64,000 nt of DNA from Puntigrus tetrazona (GCF_018831695.1 NC_056716.1:8498950-8562949), one strand, 5' to 3'. Counted from the first letter of the stretch, positions 28,108 to 40,299 are shown. The notes: generated from the sequence alone by a model not told the origin. Made by a program: numbers and translations.

Positions 28108-30540
28108 GCTTCAGTGGCAGTAACTTGCTATAGACCTTATAGCCCCACCCCTTTTCAACACTGTGCTCATTGTCCGCTGTCCTCTACAGTATTTTCCACC
28201 CCAGATCCACAGGTTTACAAACCGGCCAAGCGTTTCAATTGGCGATCTTTCCAGCGGACATTTGTTACGACATCCGCTTCAAAAACCGACAACTTTCGAC
28301 AACCTTTGAAGACACCACGTAGAAATAATTCTTTCAGTGTGCTTCTGTCAATGAAATCAACCGAGATCGCCCGATCTTTAAACCTAAGGTACCTTGACAC
28401 GCTTCAAAGACCCGCAGCCACGTTAAGTCATAAAAATAACGTTATAAAACAAACACAAATTGTCAAGATTTATTAGCTTACGCAATGCGAGGTATATTAA
28501 ACACTTTCTATTGTTAAGGTTTTATTATGAAATCTGTTCACTTCAGTATGACAGCTTGTTTTATTAAGGTCTGGGCATTTTAAATGTTAATCATCCCTGA
28601 AAATCTGAAAATACTTATTTGGTTGTAAATTACGATAAAAAAAATAATATGCAATCTGATGGAGTTGTTGGAAAAGTGAGAGATTTTTGACAATAGATAT
28701 GTTTTGGTCTTAGGTTAGTACAAGATTATATAAAGAAGCGACCAGCTATCATTACAAAATAACCTCCTATTTGACCAGGATCGAGAAGGAAATTCTTTTG
28801 TGACAATACCTGACTGGCTGTATATGATTTGTACTTTTTAAACAGTTATCGAATACATAAATCAGCGTGTATTAAATATATTTAGCGATAAAAGTATTTC
28901 TGGCGTCTAAAGCAAGAAACCACAGTGATATACAGTAGACTTAAACTAGAATGTAGCAGCCGTGTAGGAAAAAAAGCATCAGACATGACATGTATTACCC
29001 ACAGAAACGTAATGAACTTTGGGTTATATGGCAATTATTAAATGAGAAAACTATTTTTTCACAGTTTTTCACAACAAATTATACAGAGCCACTTTAGTGT
29101 CATGCTTTCATGCAAATTGCTGTCATTTCATAATAACTTTTTTTATAAAAATGTTGGGTTGGGGTCATACAGTGCATGCATATTCTATAGTCTGATCATA
29201 TATATATATATTTTTTTACAACTACATTTTACCAATTCCAAATCACATCGATCGTAATCATTACTCTTAAATTACGTTTCTTATTTTTTTATTTATATAG
29301 TATATATAGCGTACATGTTTTTATTGCTGATGGGGAAGGTGTGACGCTAAAAAAATACAAAAAATTATGAAATGGTAATGTAGAAAAATGCAACACTATA
29401 AAAATTACATACGATCATTGAAAAAAAAATAAAAAATGAGATAAACTACACACCTTCCTTTCAACAATTACATGTCACCTGTAAACCGTTACAGACTTGA
29501 TAGTAAGTATTAAGAGGATGTGATTTGGATATTAACAAAATGTAGTTTTTTTAAGAGCCTTAAATACTGAAAGCGTTTGCGACTGACTCTACAATCATAC
29601 TGTGAAAATGAGCAGAGAAAATCTTAGGCACGACTTGATTTTTATCAATCAGCTGTTGACTAGATTGTGAAAAATAAGTGTTTCTAGCTGGAATGGCTGC
29701 CTTTTGCCACGAGCTGACAATTAAACCAAGGACATGCATTAAAGGGATAGTCCTCCCAAAATAAAGTGACCCCTTTTGCTAATTTGTTGTTAATGCGCAA
29801 CATATATGTTAAAAAGTCATTTGAGAGGACTAAGCCGACATCTATAATTTTCAATACTGTAAACAGATTTTTGAAAAGTCAACAGTCTGCATGTTTTATG
29901 AGAAATTGTATGCGATATTAAACACTTCAGCGGCTCTGTAAATTCACTTTCGCTGTCTTTGTAAGAGCAAGTAACATTTTACGCGCTTCCAATATGCTCT
30001 TCTAAATGTTTTATTTATTATAGGCCTATCAAAAATCTTCCTCAGAGGTAGCCTGAACCCTTAGTAGCTGCGGTTTGATGTGAAACAAGCACTGTGACAG
30101 GCTCACCGCGGATTATGTAATTATTACACGATATCCTTTTGTAGCGCAACGCATTTAAGATAAACGTAAAACGGCGCCGCTCGTTTTAATGAATGCAGCA
30201 GGGGTCTGGTCTCCATGACCTTCCGTGCACTGCAGCTAAACAACCGGCGTATTACAACGATGGAAACACGGCTAATGGTACGTGTTGGTAATTTCTATTC
30301 GCTATCATTATTGAAGCAATGACAAAAGCACAGACAACGGTGTTACATTTACGAACATGTGGTACGCTACATACGTTTTTCACGGAAGGTCAGTAGTTCC
30401 TTCGGAGTGGCTACGGTGCTGAAGAGGTGACCAACCCTACTATGGCGAAGAATCGGGCTCATGATTATTACTGAGCAATTTGGTCGACGGAAGTCGCAAA
30501 CGAATATTCACGAGCAAGCGTCGCCACGGCTGAAAGGCTG
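28108..30540. other. Interval between gap and ppp1r3e-like, no recognised gene
   Basis: The first 400 bases after the gap are less AT-rich and open in overlapping frames on both strands (28114-28476 +, 28215-28400 -). I recognise neither product, and the stretch may belong to a repeat. From 28.5 to 30.0 kb the DNA is AT-rich without visible structure. At about 29742-29765 a sequence resembles the end of the cyprinid MITE described at 49.1 kb. Confidence 0.4.
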
Positions 30541-31950
30541 AGGCGCGCACTAAATGAAATGGATCCAGCCGTTTTCCCATTCCCTCGGAGGAGAAATTTT
30601 AAACCTGTGCCTTCTTGCCTCTGTAATTATTTCCATTGTTGTTGTCCCAAATTCACCTCCAACGACGCAGTACCTGACCACCAAACTGAAGCGTTCCTCC
30701 AAACTCCAAAAAGGTCGGGGTGATGATTTTGAAGCTAAACTTGTCCAGTGCGCCCGTCGCTGGAAATTGTACATGCAGACGCCGGAGATATCAATAAACA
30801 TCGTCCAGCTGTTTAAGGTGTACTTCAGATAGACTTTTTTCTCGAAAAAGCCAAATTGTTGATCGCACGACCTTCGAGGGGCTGAACTCATCCGCCTGAA
30901 CGGGACTCCAGCAAAAACCTTCTCTGAGGAAACTCTGTCGAGGAAGTCCGGCAGAGATCCTGGATTCGTGTGGGAAGGTTGAGCAGCTCCATGAACACGG
31001 ACTGGCTTGACGTGTTGGACTTGTATCGAAATTGTTCAAGTGGGAGCGCTCTGGCTTTTTTGAATTTGTCAATAATGCGGTCTGGCACCTTCTGGCATAT
31101 CCAAGTGTCATCGAAGCGTTTTGATACAGAAATCAGGTCCAGGCCCAGGGGGTCCGCGAAGTGAACCTTTTTCTGACTGCTCCGGGCTCCGGCTCCGTGC
31201 GATTTCTAATTTGGCTCTTTCGGCCGGTGTGGGAGAGACTTGCACCTGCGGCGCTGGCTCGGGCTGTGAGAGAACTTCAGGGACGACTACCCTTCCCCTC
31301 GGCTTTTCATTCACTACGCGTTTATTTCTGTCGATTCACGGTCCTCGTTCTTGCCATCCTCTCCCTCCATATCTTCTCCGTCCTCCAGCTTTTGCCTGGA
31401 CGCTGTCAAGGTTTCTGAACAGCCCTGCGATACAGCTGTAGTTTCTGGGGATGCAGTTCCTGGGAGGCAGCATTACCACAGCAGCCCCTGGTTTCTATAA
31501 AAGAGTCTGCGAAATCCTTTTAAAACTTGTTTGGTGGTCGAGGTCTGATGTTAATTGTCCTTCCGCATTGTAGGCTGCGGGGAGCTGCGGTTGATGGTAG
31601 TGCGGATATCTGGAAGCAGTCCTTGCTGAGATGCTGCTGCCTTCAGCAGATCCTACTATGGCGAAGCTTTAGGTAATGAATATCTATCAGGCCAAGCCGA
31701 CGTTTGCCAACCTCTCTCAATCCGTGAGGTCAAGAACATAGTTAATATTCATAAGGCGAAGCTTATTCGTCAGCTGACGTACACTCTTTGCCAAAGTCTT
31801 TCTTTCAGCCAATCAACTTGAACCTGAACGGCGTGTGTAGTAACTAATATTAATAAGCACGTCCTCGCCGGTTTAGATACGCCCCCTTAGCCACGACTAC
31901 ATCGTTAAGCTGGACCACGTCTCACAGCTGATAAAAACACCGCAATAATA
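30100..31950. other. CpG-rich block over ppp1r3e-like
   Basis: CpG dinucleotides are frequent here compared with the AT-rich flanks. It covers the intronless ppp1r3e-like frame and the first part of the interval toward the divergent C16orf46-like gene. A shared or paired promoter region is plausible. The interval 31474-32354 holds no coding sequence I recognise. Confidence 0.5.
30550..31473 (-). CDS. ppp1r3e: Protein phosphatase 1 regulatory subunit 3E-like (many frame breaks)
   Basis: PPP1R3 subunits bring PP1 to glycogen and favour glycogen synthesis. Reading the minus strand from ATG 31473 gives MLPPRNCIPRNYSCIAG, like the IPRN-S-IA start of human PPP1R3E. Then come ARSRSPEQSEK and KVHFADPLGLDLISV, an RVxF-type PP1 docking motif in the family's usual setting. 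A CBM21 domain follows: LEGRAINNLAF, EKKVYLKYTLNSW, DKFSFKI, VVRYCVVGGEF and WDNNNGNNY, the glycogen/substrate-binding signature. The gene ends GWIHFI then TAG, the same ending as PPP1R3E. No intron is needed, as in human. These parts fall in different frames; at least eight shifts are required, both losses and gains, several at homopolymers (one missing T at about 30646-30654). It may be a pseudogene or badly called sequence. Paralogue PPP1R3D is the main alternative; the N-terminus and GWIHFI favour E. Possible poly(A) signal near 30009-30020. Confidence 0.85.
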
Positions 31951-32354
31951 ACTCAGAGTAAACTTTATAAAGAAGAAGAGTAAAAAAAAAACATGACGCA
32001 TTGTGATGATCTATTATAAATAATGTGCATGCGCCGGTATTCATTTTACAAAGCAACAAGCTAGACAGAAGGGTTCCTACGCGACTGGCTTTATTAAGTT
32101 AAATGGCATACAAAATGAAGCATGCGATACGTAGGATTCCGTCGTGAATGCCTTAAATTAAAATACCATAAAATAATAAATTACTCAAGTTACTACACAT
32201 TGTGCTAATCTAAATTAATCTTCTAGATTTATCAACATATTGTTTTATTAACAATATGTAGCCTACTTAATACTTAAAACAAGTGTACAAAATCACCCAT
32301 ATCGTTAATGCACTCCATCACGGATGGTCTTTTCCACTACGTCATCCTCTTCAG

Positions 32355-32368
32355 GTTATCATGACAAC
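32355..32368. promoter_or_regulatory. RFX X-box
   Basis: GTTATCATGACAAC fits the X-box consensus RYYNYYATRRNRAC at every position. It lies about 35-130 bases upstream of the likely first exon of the C16orf46-like gene. RFX factors with FOXJ1 use such sites in ciliary gene promoters. The match is seen; activity is inferred. Confidence 0.65.
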
Positions 32369-32389
32369 GGAACTCTAAACATCCGTTCG

Positions 32390-32492
32390 CGGTTTGCACA
32401 TTTTACTTAACAGGAATGGAATAGACCACCGATGTTTAGCTCTATACTTATTTTTTATTGCCCAGCAGCATGTCAGTATTGTCAAAACTAAC
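32390..32492 (+). other. Untranslated first exon of the C16orf46-like gene, with an upstream ORF
   Basis: A donor AAC|GTAAGTG at 32492/32493 pairs with the acceptor TTGTTACAG at 32635. The exon carries an ATG at 32470. After splicing it would encode a 13-codon upstream ORF that stops in exon 2 before the main ATG at 32669. The 5' boundary is a guess from the X-box position. Confidence 0.45.
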
Positions 32493-32668
32493 GTAAGTGT
32501 CTAGGCTACCTATTGCATGTTTGTTGTTTATATGACGCATTTACGCGTAGCCTACATGTTTCGTGCAGTCTTTCAACTGCTGATGCGATCTGACAACTTA
32601 ACATCTAACTTGCAAAACCCACAATATTGTTACAGAAATCCCTTTTGCTCTCACTGAAGCAGTCCAGA

Positions 32669-34013
32669 ATGAACAGCACCGAAGTCCGCACGGATGCCGA
32701 GAAACAGCACAGCACGGAAAGTAACGCGGAGTCCTCGGGCAGACAGTATGTCAACGTGTTGCTGGATCTCAGCGAAGAGGATTGTTGCAGGGAGCACAAC
32801 ATACATGTACTTCAGAACCGCACTGGCTGGGAAGATGCTGTGAGTCCAATTAATACAACCGAACTGGCAAGAACTGTACTTTATCATGCTTCTGATATAT
32901 AAAACGCACATATTCTGACAACGCTTTCCTCTGAACTAACTGATGTTGCTGTCATTTATGTTTATTAGTCGTTGTCCCTCTTTGTATCACTATTTTGTCA
33001 TTAGTTGCTGCTAAACCACATTAGTTTGGGAATTCTATAAATTTACCAGTATTATTATTATATTATCCACTGATATGTAATATGGAATTATTATATATAT
33101 TTTTAACAGGTCGAAGGTTGGGGAGATTTCCTCCTTTCGGTGTATTTCTTCAAGCGCAAAGGAAGGGGAAAAAATCAAGCGAGACATCATGAGACTCTCA
33201 CTGTCTCTCTCTTGCGGACCTTCATTTTTCTAATCTGCCAATCTGCTGCTCTGCTGGAAACTCAGTGAAAACCTTTAGAAAGACTGACCCGACTCTTCTA
33301 GATCTTGCTGAGGGAGGCGGACAGTTTCTCTTCAGATGAACTGTACTCTCTCCAGTTTATCTCTGCCGAAACATATCACAGAACCATTGATCGACAAAAT
33401 GCTGTCTGAAGATGAACAGCGTGCACAGAAATTACCATCAGTCTGTCATCATCAAACAGAACCGTGTCAAATCCGAGGAGAAAATACAGTTGCTCTTAGC
33501 ATCAGAAGCTTTGGCGTGTTGCGCCTGTCAAAGAGTCCAGAAACTACAGTCTTTTGAAAAGAGTTGAGCCAACGGGTTGCCACCGTCCAGAAATCACCAA
33601 GGCCATGGCGCCTGATGCCACTGGATCCGTCACTGCTGGTGAAAGACTGAAGAACGATGGTGACTCAGGAAATGTCTTCAAGACCCTCACAGATTTTATT
33701 CCAGAAGATAATGGCTACAGGTTAAAGGGATCTCCCTGTACTAAAAGCGTTGGCTGTCCCAGGACAGCAATCACCTGCCATCTATTTTTAACAACTTTTC
33801 AAAATAAGTATGGTTTTACCCTCTAGCACCGTGTCAAATACATTACCCCAGGCTTTCTACGCCCTGGAAGAAACCTCAGGCAGGAAGACTTGACAAGGCC
33901 TTCTGCCAAGAACAATGTCAGTTATAGATTGCATTCCAGGCCACAAAGCAAGAGATCTGAAAAGACCGGAAACTCACCGACTAATGCTGATTGGAACAAG
34001 ATTTCACACGTGA
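32669..34013 (+). CDS. C16orf46: C16orf46-like protein (frame broken)
   Basis: Homolog of the uncharacterised human gene C16orf46. First coding exon 32669-32839 (57 codons, phase 0) reads from MNSTEVRTDAEK through NVLLDLSEED and ends TGWEDA. The next exon starts at 33110 after TTTTAACAG and continues VEGWGD. The human protein has the same LLD...TGWEEAV-x-GWG pattern. Farther on, a reading LPPVKES-like then continues in a second frame to a stop at 33824-33826. At least two breaks are needed: about 33165-33176 in a run of A, and about 33512-33522. Other internal stops suggest more, and the C-terminus is uncertain; I place it near TGA 34011-34013 by weak similarity only. It is tail to tail with atmin, as in human. 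Poly(A) signals AATAAA at 34462-34467 and 34483-34488. Function unknown; the upstream X-box points to cilia. Confidence 0.8.
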
Positions 34014-34509
34014 ATATTACTGATCTTTAAACTCTCTGTACATTGTTGCAGCATACTGGTTGGAGACAGTGACTAGAGACCAAGAACATCTTCACACTTC
34101 AGTTTACTTGGAAATGTGTGCTACATGAAGATGACTATGCAACATAAAGAGAAAGAGAAGTCTGTTGTTTTCTCAGAGAATGATTACTATGCATGTTAAG
34201 TGTTCAGACTGGATAAACACTGTCCAACATTCACTAAACATAACCTGATTAACACCTTACTTCAGACTAGCTGATCCATTATGAATATATGACTAAATAA
34301 TAGTGCCAATTGCACATGCTTTAACTACTAACATTATAAAAAGATAGTCAAAAAAAAACTGAGAATTCTCTTCAAAGCTGTGTCCAGCTAAATGTCTACC
34401 AAAATAATAGGATTTAGTAAACAGCAATTTGCAGAAACATATTTGCTCAGGATATCTGCTCAATAAAGAGAATAGAAAACTGAAATAAAACACATCACTG
34501 CATTACGCT

Positions 34510-35900
34510 TGATTCAATTAATTATTTTCCGCAGTTTATTTTCCAGTCTCATGTGCATCAGCATAGCCTCTAAACAACAGAACATAGCTAGAGCATACAC
34601 ATGACCAGCCTCTAAAGAACAAAAATAATCGTATTTTTATAATTATTATTACACCTCATATTAAATTATGTCCTATGCTAAATTAAATAAGACATGGTGA
34701 AAAACAAAAAAGCAACACAAGAGTTATTCTTGGCACAAAAATATGCATACACTCTTTACAAAGAAACACTTGGGACTCCTTCAAGTTTTCTATAGCAATA
34801 GTTTTCACTATGACATCATCATTGCCTACACAGAAATTGACATGTATTTATTTCAAGATCTAAATAGCATTTAGGTTAACATAGCGGCTGAATACTAGAG
34901 TTCCTAGTGTTTGCCATGAAAATACTAAAGCTCTTTTTCTGTGATTTACAATGTTGAGAAGCAAGCCGATGTGACGTCATAAAAGGAACAGACACTGCGT
35001 CACTTACATTCTACTTATTGAAAACCCACTATATACATAAAGTACAGTAGTACAAAATAAATTGGACATTTCAGAAATAATTCATAATACACACATACAT
35101 ATATACACACACACACACACAAAACAAAAATAAAGCTATGAAGTTTGCCTTCCATATTTAGTGTACTAAGGGCAAATGAGTAGTGAGTTTTAACGCAGAG
35201 AGGAAACATTCATAATAACCATCACAATAATCATACACGCCTAAAAATACTGCAGTAAAGAAAAAAAAAAAACACAAAGGATCAATTCCAAACATCCTCC
35301 ATTAAGCAGCACTGGGATTTCATTATCTCAAATATCCAAAAGCATACTGAACACTTAAATTAAGGCATCAACAAAAGGTTTATACAGTGTGTGTAAACAG
35401 TTACTTAAAATCATAAGGAGGGATGAGCGTATATACCATCAAAACTGATTCTTGCTTTCCAAGAAATATTAAAGGTTTGCGTTTTACAGTAAACATTTGC
35501 GATTTGCGTAATCGAATCTATTCACAGTACAGAATGCAAATCACAGTAAACAAGAACAAATCCTCAGCTCTGCTTCTAAAGGAAATGTAATGTCTTAAAC
35601 ATGCATAAGACGCCAAATTCAACTGATTTAGTATGTTACTATTATAACAGTCAACAGGACATATTTGCATGAATTTTGTCATGAATCAAGACCTAAATAT
35701 ACTCACAGTGGCTTTTAGATGGGTCTAGAGCATTGCACTGTTAAATGTAACAATTTTCATAGCACAAAGTAAACAAGCAGCCCAAGTTTAAAAAACCAAA
35801 ACAAAAAAACAAGCAGCCCAAGTTTAAAAAAAAAAAAACATAACATGTACAAAGACAATAAGACTCAAGACATCTAAACAATATCAGACTAGAAAGTAAA
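34510..35900. other. Tail-to-tail interval between C16orf46-like and atmin
   Basis: No coding sequence seen. It probably includes late 3' ends of both genes. (AC)n at 35105-35121. A direct repeat of the 20-mer aacaagcagcccaagtttaa starts near 35772 and again about 36 bases later. Confidence 0.5.
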
Positions 35901-36300
35901 CCTAAAATACATTTTATTTGTGGAATGAAGGTTCATAATTTCTGTCCGATCTGTGAAATAACATCAGTACAAACTTACTACGCATTGCCACAAGCCTGAC
36001 CTACTACAACAAATAAAATACTTTAAGGACTTCCGATATATGTGGATCATTAATAGTGAGGTGATAAAGTGCTGCAAAGGTATACTTACACATCCTTAGA
36101 CTTGGGCAGATAGAAGTGCCTGTGGACCTTACCTGTGTCTAAATGGAAATTCTGCGATTAGACACAACGTTAGTATCTGACAGACTGAGCTCTAGATGGT
36201 TGTGAGGAACTGTTTCGAAGTTCTGCCATCCTTGCTGAGGGAGATACTAGGATTGACCATTATGTGACCTAAATTGACCAAATTGCCTTTGATGGAGCCT

Positions 36301-39300
36301 TCAGCTTGTGGCTTTCTCGTTGTGTTGAAATAGCGAGATGAGCTCCTCACACGTTGGGTTTCCACCGAGCTAAAGTGAGACTCCATGTTCCAGGCCAAGT
36401 CTGCTGAAAGGAAGTCATCCACTGCAGTTTGGGTCTCGTTGCTAGTGTGGAAGAGGTGGCCAAGGCTCTGAAAGGAACTGGAGATGGTCTGGGTTTCAGC
36501 AGTGCTAAGCCTCACCTGCCCATCATGGGAGCAAGGCAGAGAAAGTGGAGCGCGGGCCTGACGTCGGTCTGCGTTTCTGTGTCTGAGGACTCTGTGCTCA
36601 TGCTGAAACTAGACTGTCTGAGGATACTGCCAAGGGGCATGTGCCCACCCGTGTCAAGTAAGAAGTTAAGGTCCGTCTGGGTCTGCGTGTCAAACATCTC
36701 AAGCTCCAGATCACTTGGTTGCACCCTTGTTCCAACATCACTGTTGTGCCCATTACCAAGGTTGTCGAAGAGCAGGAAGTCAGTCTGTGTCTCAATGTCT
36801 AGAAGTTCCAAAGTTGTCTCTGTGTTCAGACTGTTTAATCCACTTTCTTCTGTCTGAGTTTGAATGTGTGTGGCATTAAGGAACTCTTCAAAGTCAAAGT
36901 CGATACCAGTGTGATGTGGTTCGTGCGTAGCAACTAAACCCGAAGTGCAGCTTGAAGCTGCCCCGTTCATGCTGTCAGAAAGAATATTCTCAAGGTCACG
37001 GAAAAGTATCATGGTCTGAGTCTGGTTGTCTGCTACTGTGTTTTGGTGCAAAATGTCAGTCTGAGCCCCAAAACACATGGACGCAGCAGTCTTGTCCTCA
37101 AAAAGCCCAGCTTCAGTGCTGGTCAGAGGATCTTCTAAGCCACTGGTTCTGAAATGTGCATCATCCTCTGCTGTCTGAGTGGAGACACTGAGAGTATCGG
37201 TATTGAAAAACATTGCTTGGTCCATTTGGCTTTCATCCACTGGGGCTGCAGAACAGCCTGCTGCTTGCGTTTCTCGGGTCACATTAAAGGAAGAAAAACT
37301 GAAAACATCTGTCTGCGCTCCAATGGAAAATGTGGCTTTGATTCGCGAGGGTAGTGTCTGGGTCTGCACATTAACAGGCAGCTGAATCTGAGCGCTTACG
37401 CTGATGTCTGTCTGAGAGCAAGAGGACACAGAGGCCTCACAGCAGGGGGAAACAGTCAGCGGTCCAGCATCCATCCCTTTGCTGAGGTATGATATGTCGG
37501 TTTGAATGTTTGTTGAAGTGCTTTTGTTTCTGGATCCAAGATCCACTGGATCTCCCAAAGCGGCTTGACTTTCGAGATTGACCTGTACTCCTGTGCTAAT
37601 TGTTTCTGGGCCTGATGTATGTAATGGAAAGGCCTCTTTAAATGTCTTATTGTTCAGATCAGGCATCACAGTGCCGACTGACGGTGACAAAATATGCACA
37701 GTGCTTACGGATCCTTGTGCATCCACAGACAAGACCAAGGACCTCAAGGCACTACTTTCCGCGGAGGGTAGGAGAACAGGCAGGTGGGTGAACTGCATAA
37801 TAGGAACGTTGACTAGGGCCACTTTGGGCTTCGGGAGGAGGAGTTTTTGGGTGTGTTTGGCGTTGTTAGTGTTGTGCTGTGCTATGTCTGAAGCTCCAGA
37901 GACGAGTATGGTAGGGGCTGCTCCTTCCGCTGAGCTTTTTCTTACAGTCTGAATTTCATTTATTAGTTCATCAGGCATAAAATTTGTTGTACTGCTTGAC
38001 AATTTTTCCATTTTCCTCTTCTTCACTGGTGGATACCTACAACAAACACTGCATTTTATTAAGACATAAAGTATGATTAACAAATAGGTTGGCATTGAAA
38101 GTGAGCTAAATATTATCCTAGGTCAGACGTGCTATTTATTTGAAAGAAGATATTAGTATTAGGTAAAATATATACCATGCTCTTTTCTCATGTCTTCCTA
38201 TTGCAAAAACCTTTTAAAACTAGCCAGATGAAATGAGTACCTGTGCTCTTTGGGAACCTCGTGGCCTGTTCTGTAGATATGAGACAGTAGTGCTGCTCTA
38301 CTGGCATAGGGACAACCGCATGTACAGCTGTAAGTCCTCCCACAATCCTCAACATGTCTTCGCAGGTCCCACTCGGTGCTGTAACCATTACTGCACTTCA
38401 CACACTTGTGCTTCTTTTCTGCATGCATCTTCATAAAGTGCTGCACCATTAGTAAGATTAGAAAAAACGTTAGTCAGCTGTTTTCCCTAATAGACATAAA
38501 TTATACATAGAGTACTAGAAAATACATATAAAAAAACAATTGGTGTCAGATTACCAAATGAACACTCACAGAAAAAAAAACAACTCCAGACAAATAGCAA
38601 TGGAAAGTACCTGTTTGACAAGCGAAAACTGAGAAAAGGGTCTGTTTGGTCCTCTTGGGCAGCCTTCTATTGGGCAGCAGTAGAGCTTTTGTGAATCTTT
38701 AATGTCCTTCCTAATTGTTGGGTTGACTAGTCCCTCCTGAAATGAAAAAAAGCTATATTGATTTTTGTGCAAGTAGCAAGAAAACATTTTTATTTGAATA
38801 CAGAATGAGATGCGGCACTAGCTGTGAGAATCACAACTCAAGTAGCAGACTGAAAACTGAGAGGGACTGCAAGCAATGCAGAATCTTGTTCCCTACTACC
38901 TGAAACCAAGGTTACATACTAATCCGAGACATACCCTTTCAATGGGAAAAACACTATGGGAATAGAAGATACACGCTTTAAAGCATGGACAAACGAACAG
39001 AGAAATAACCACAGGCAGATAAATAGTGTTCCTCAGGAAGTTGTGATGACATGAGCAGAACATTTTGAGGCATGAACTATTCCTTTAATAGTTTTCAATC
39101 TGAAGAGTCAGATCAGACTTTTTTTTTTAATCAATGGTTTGCAACAACAACAGCTACACAGCAAATAGACAGCCACCAGATGGAACAATCAGAAAATAAA
39201 ATGTGTCAAAAAAAAGCATGCGATAAGCTAGACTTCCAACCCAGAGTTTAAAGACCATGTTGACAATAGATCTTCCTTCTCGGTGCAACAAAGACCTCAG

Positions 39301-40033
39301 AAATCTGAATCCGTGTCTGGCAAACAGCCCTGGCTCGTTCTGTGTTGCAAACTGGGTTATGTCACTCAGGCTGTCAGCTCTTATTCAATCCGTTGCCAAT
39401 TCCAGATACGAGCTGGCAAAAAAAAAGCTGATAAGGAGATGTTTAACATCTTTGAAAAGCTCTAACGGTGAGGTTTTATTTATAATATAGCACGCGAAGA
39501 CAAGCACAATAATTGTATAAATATCTGGGGTTCAATTAGCACTTACCTAATTTAAAGTAGAACTCGTTTAAAGTCGTTTGTTATTCTAATTATATTGCGA
39601 ATCTGGTGCATGTCAAATAGCTACGTGTTTAGAGCAGGAGAATCAGAATCAGTGAAATATTATGAAGACATACATAACGGACTGAAAAAGAGTCGAGATA
39701 GAAATGAAAGAAGACTCACCCTGTAAAATGAAGCAGAACTGAGGTGAAAACGTTACAGAACAAACGTAGCATGGTTCTAATGTAGTGTTGTACCTTGATT
39801 CTGTGGGACTTGACTAGATGCATGTTAAGTGCTGGAGTGTTGGGCAGAATCTTCCCACATCCTTCCACCGTACAGAGAATGTTGGTCCGCACTTCTTTGG
39901 TGAGCTCTGTTATGGAGGGTTTAATAATCTCCCTGTCTTGTAAAGGCGGCTTCGCTGCATTTTTGCATTTTGTGACGGCTGTTACTGTTGACTGTTGATG
40001 CAGCCATGATTCAACACGCCACAACGCAGACAT
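36301..40033 (-). CDS. atmin: ATM interactor / ASCIZ zinc finger protein
   Basis: ATMIN (ASCIZ) is a nuclear transcription factor for the dynein light chain gene DYNLL1, and DYNLL1 binds back to its TQT motifs as feedback; it also interacts with ATM. Four coding exons: 40033-39794, 38736-38611, 38440-38241 and 38036-36301, with phases that fit. Zinc fingers: finger 1 C54, C59, H72, H77; finger 2 about C101, C106, H123, H128 across the exon 2/3 border; finger 3 C135, C138, H151, C155; finger 4 in TCGCPYASRAALLSHIYRTGH. A basic stretch PPVKKRKMEK follows. The large last exon is the SQ/TQ domain with about ten TQT sites (for example IETQTDFL, TQTQTDLN, NETQTAVD). Two single missing bases, one at about 36515-36565 and one at about 36353-36356, cut off the end as written. 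Reading across them gives about 767 residues (human 823), ending at TGA 36303-36301. Possible poly(A) signal at 35918-35913. Confidence 0.97.
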
Positions 40034-40087
40034 TTACTTCGGGACACGTCGCATGGCAACCGACTCACTACGGATAATCCGCACGTT

Positions 40088-40100
40088 CCACTTCCGGAAA
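40088..40100. promoter_or_regulatory. ETS-type site in the atmin promoter
   Basis: CCACTTCCGGAAA lies about 55-65 bases upstream of the atmin start codon in a CpG-containing stretch (about 40035-40300). It contains both ACTTCCGG and CCGGAA cores. This fits a TATA-less housekeeping promoter; function inferred. Confidence 0.5.
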
Positions 40101-40299
40101 ACGAATCGAAAGCAAGCACACGCCCACACGCGACGCCAACGTTTCACCGTGTGTACTGTATGTGTATTATTGGATAGCGTTACGTTAAATCGAGCGTTTC
40201 AAATGGCTAGTTGTCAGGCGCGTGGAGTATGTCAGAAATAGTACGGAACACCCGTTTACTTTGAGGGGTCTGGCACGCGTCCAGTGCAGACAGGCACGA

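Noticed and set aside
28114..28476. 120-codon frame after the N gap
   Set aside because: Overlapped by an antisense frame. I recognise neither, and truncation at the gap prevents a judgement.
40047..40061. X-box in the atmin promoter
   Set aside because: Only the right half (ATGGCAAC) matches; the left half breaks the consensus.
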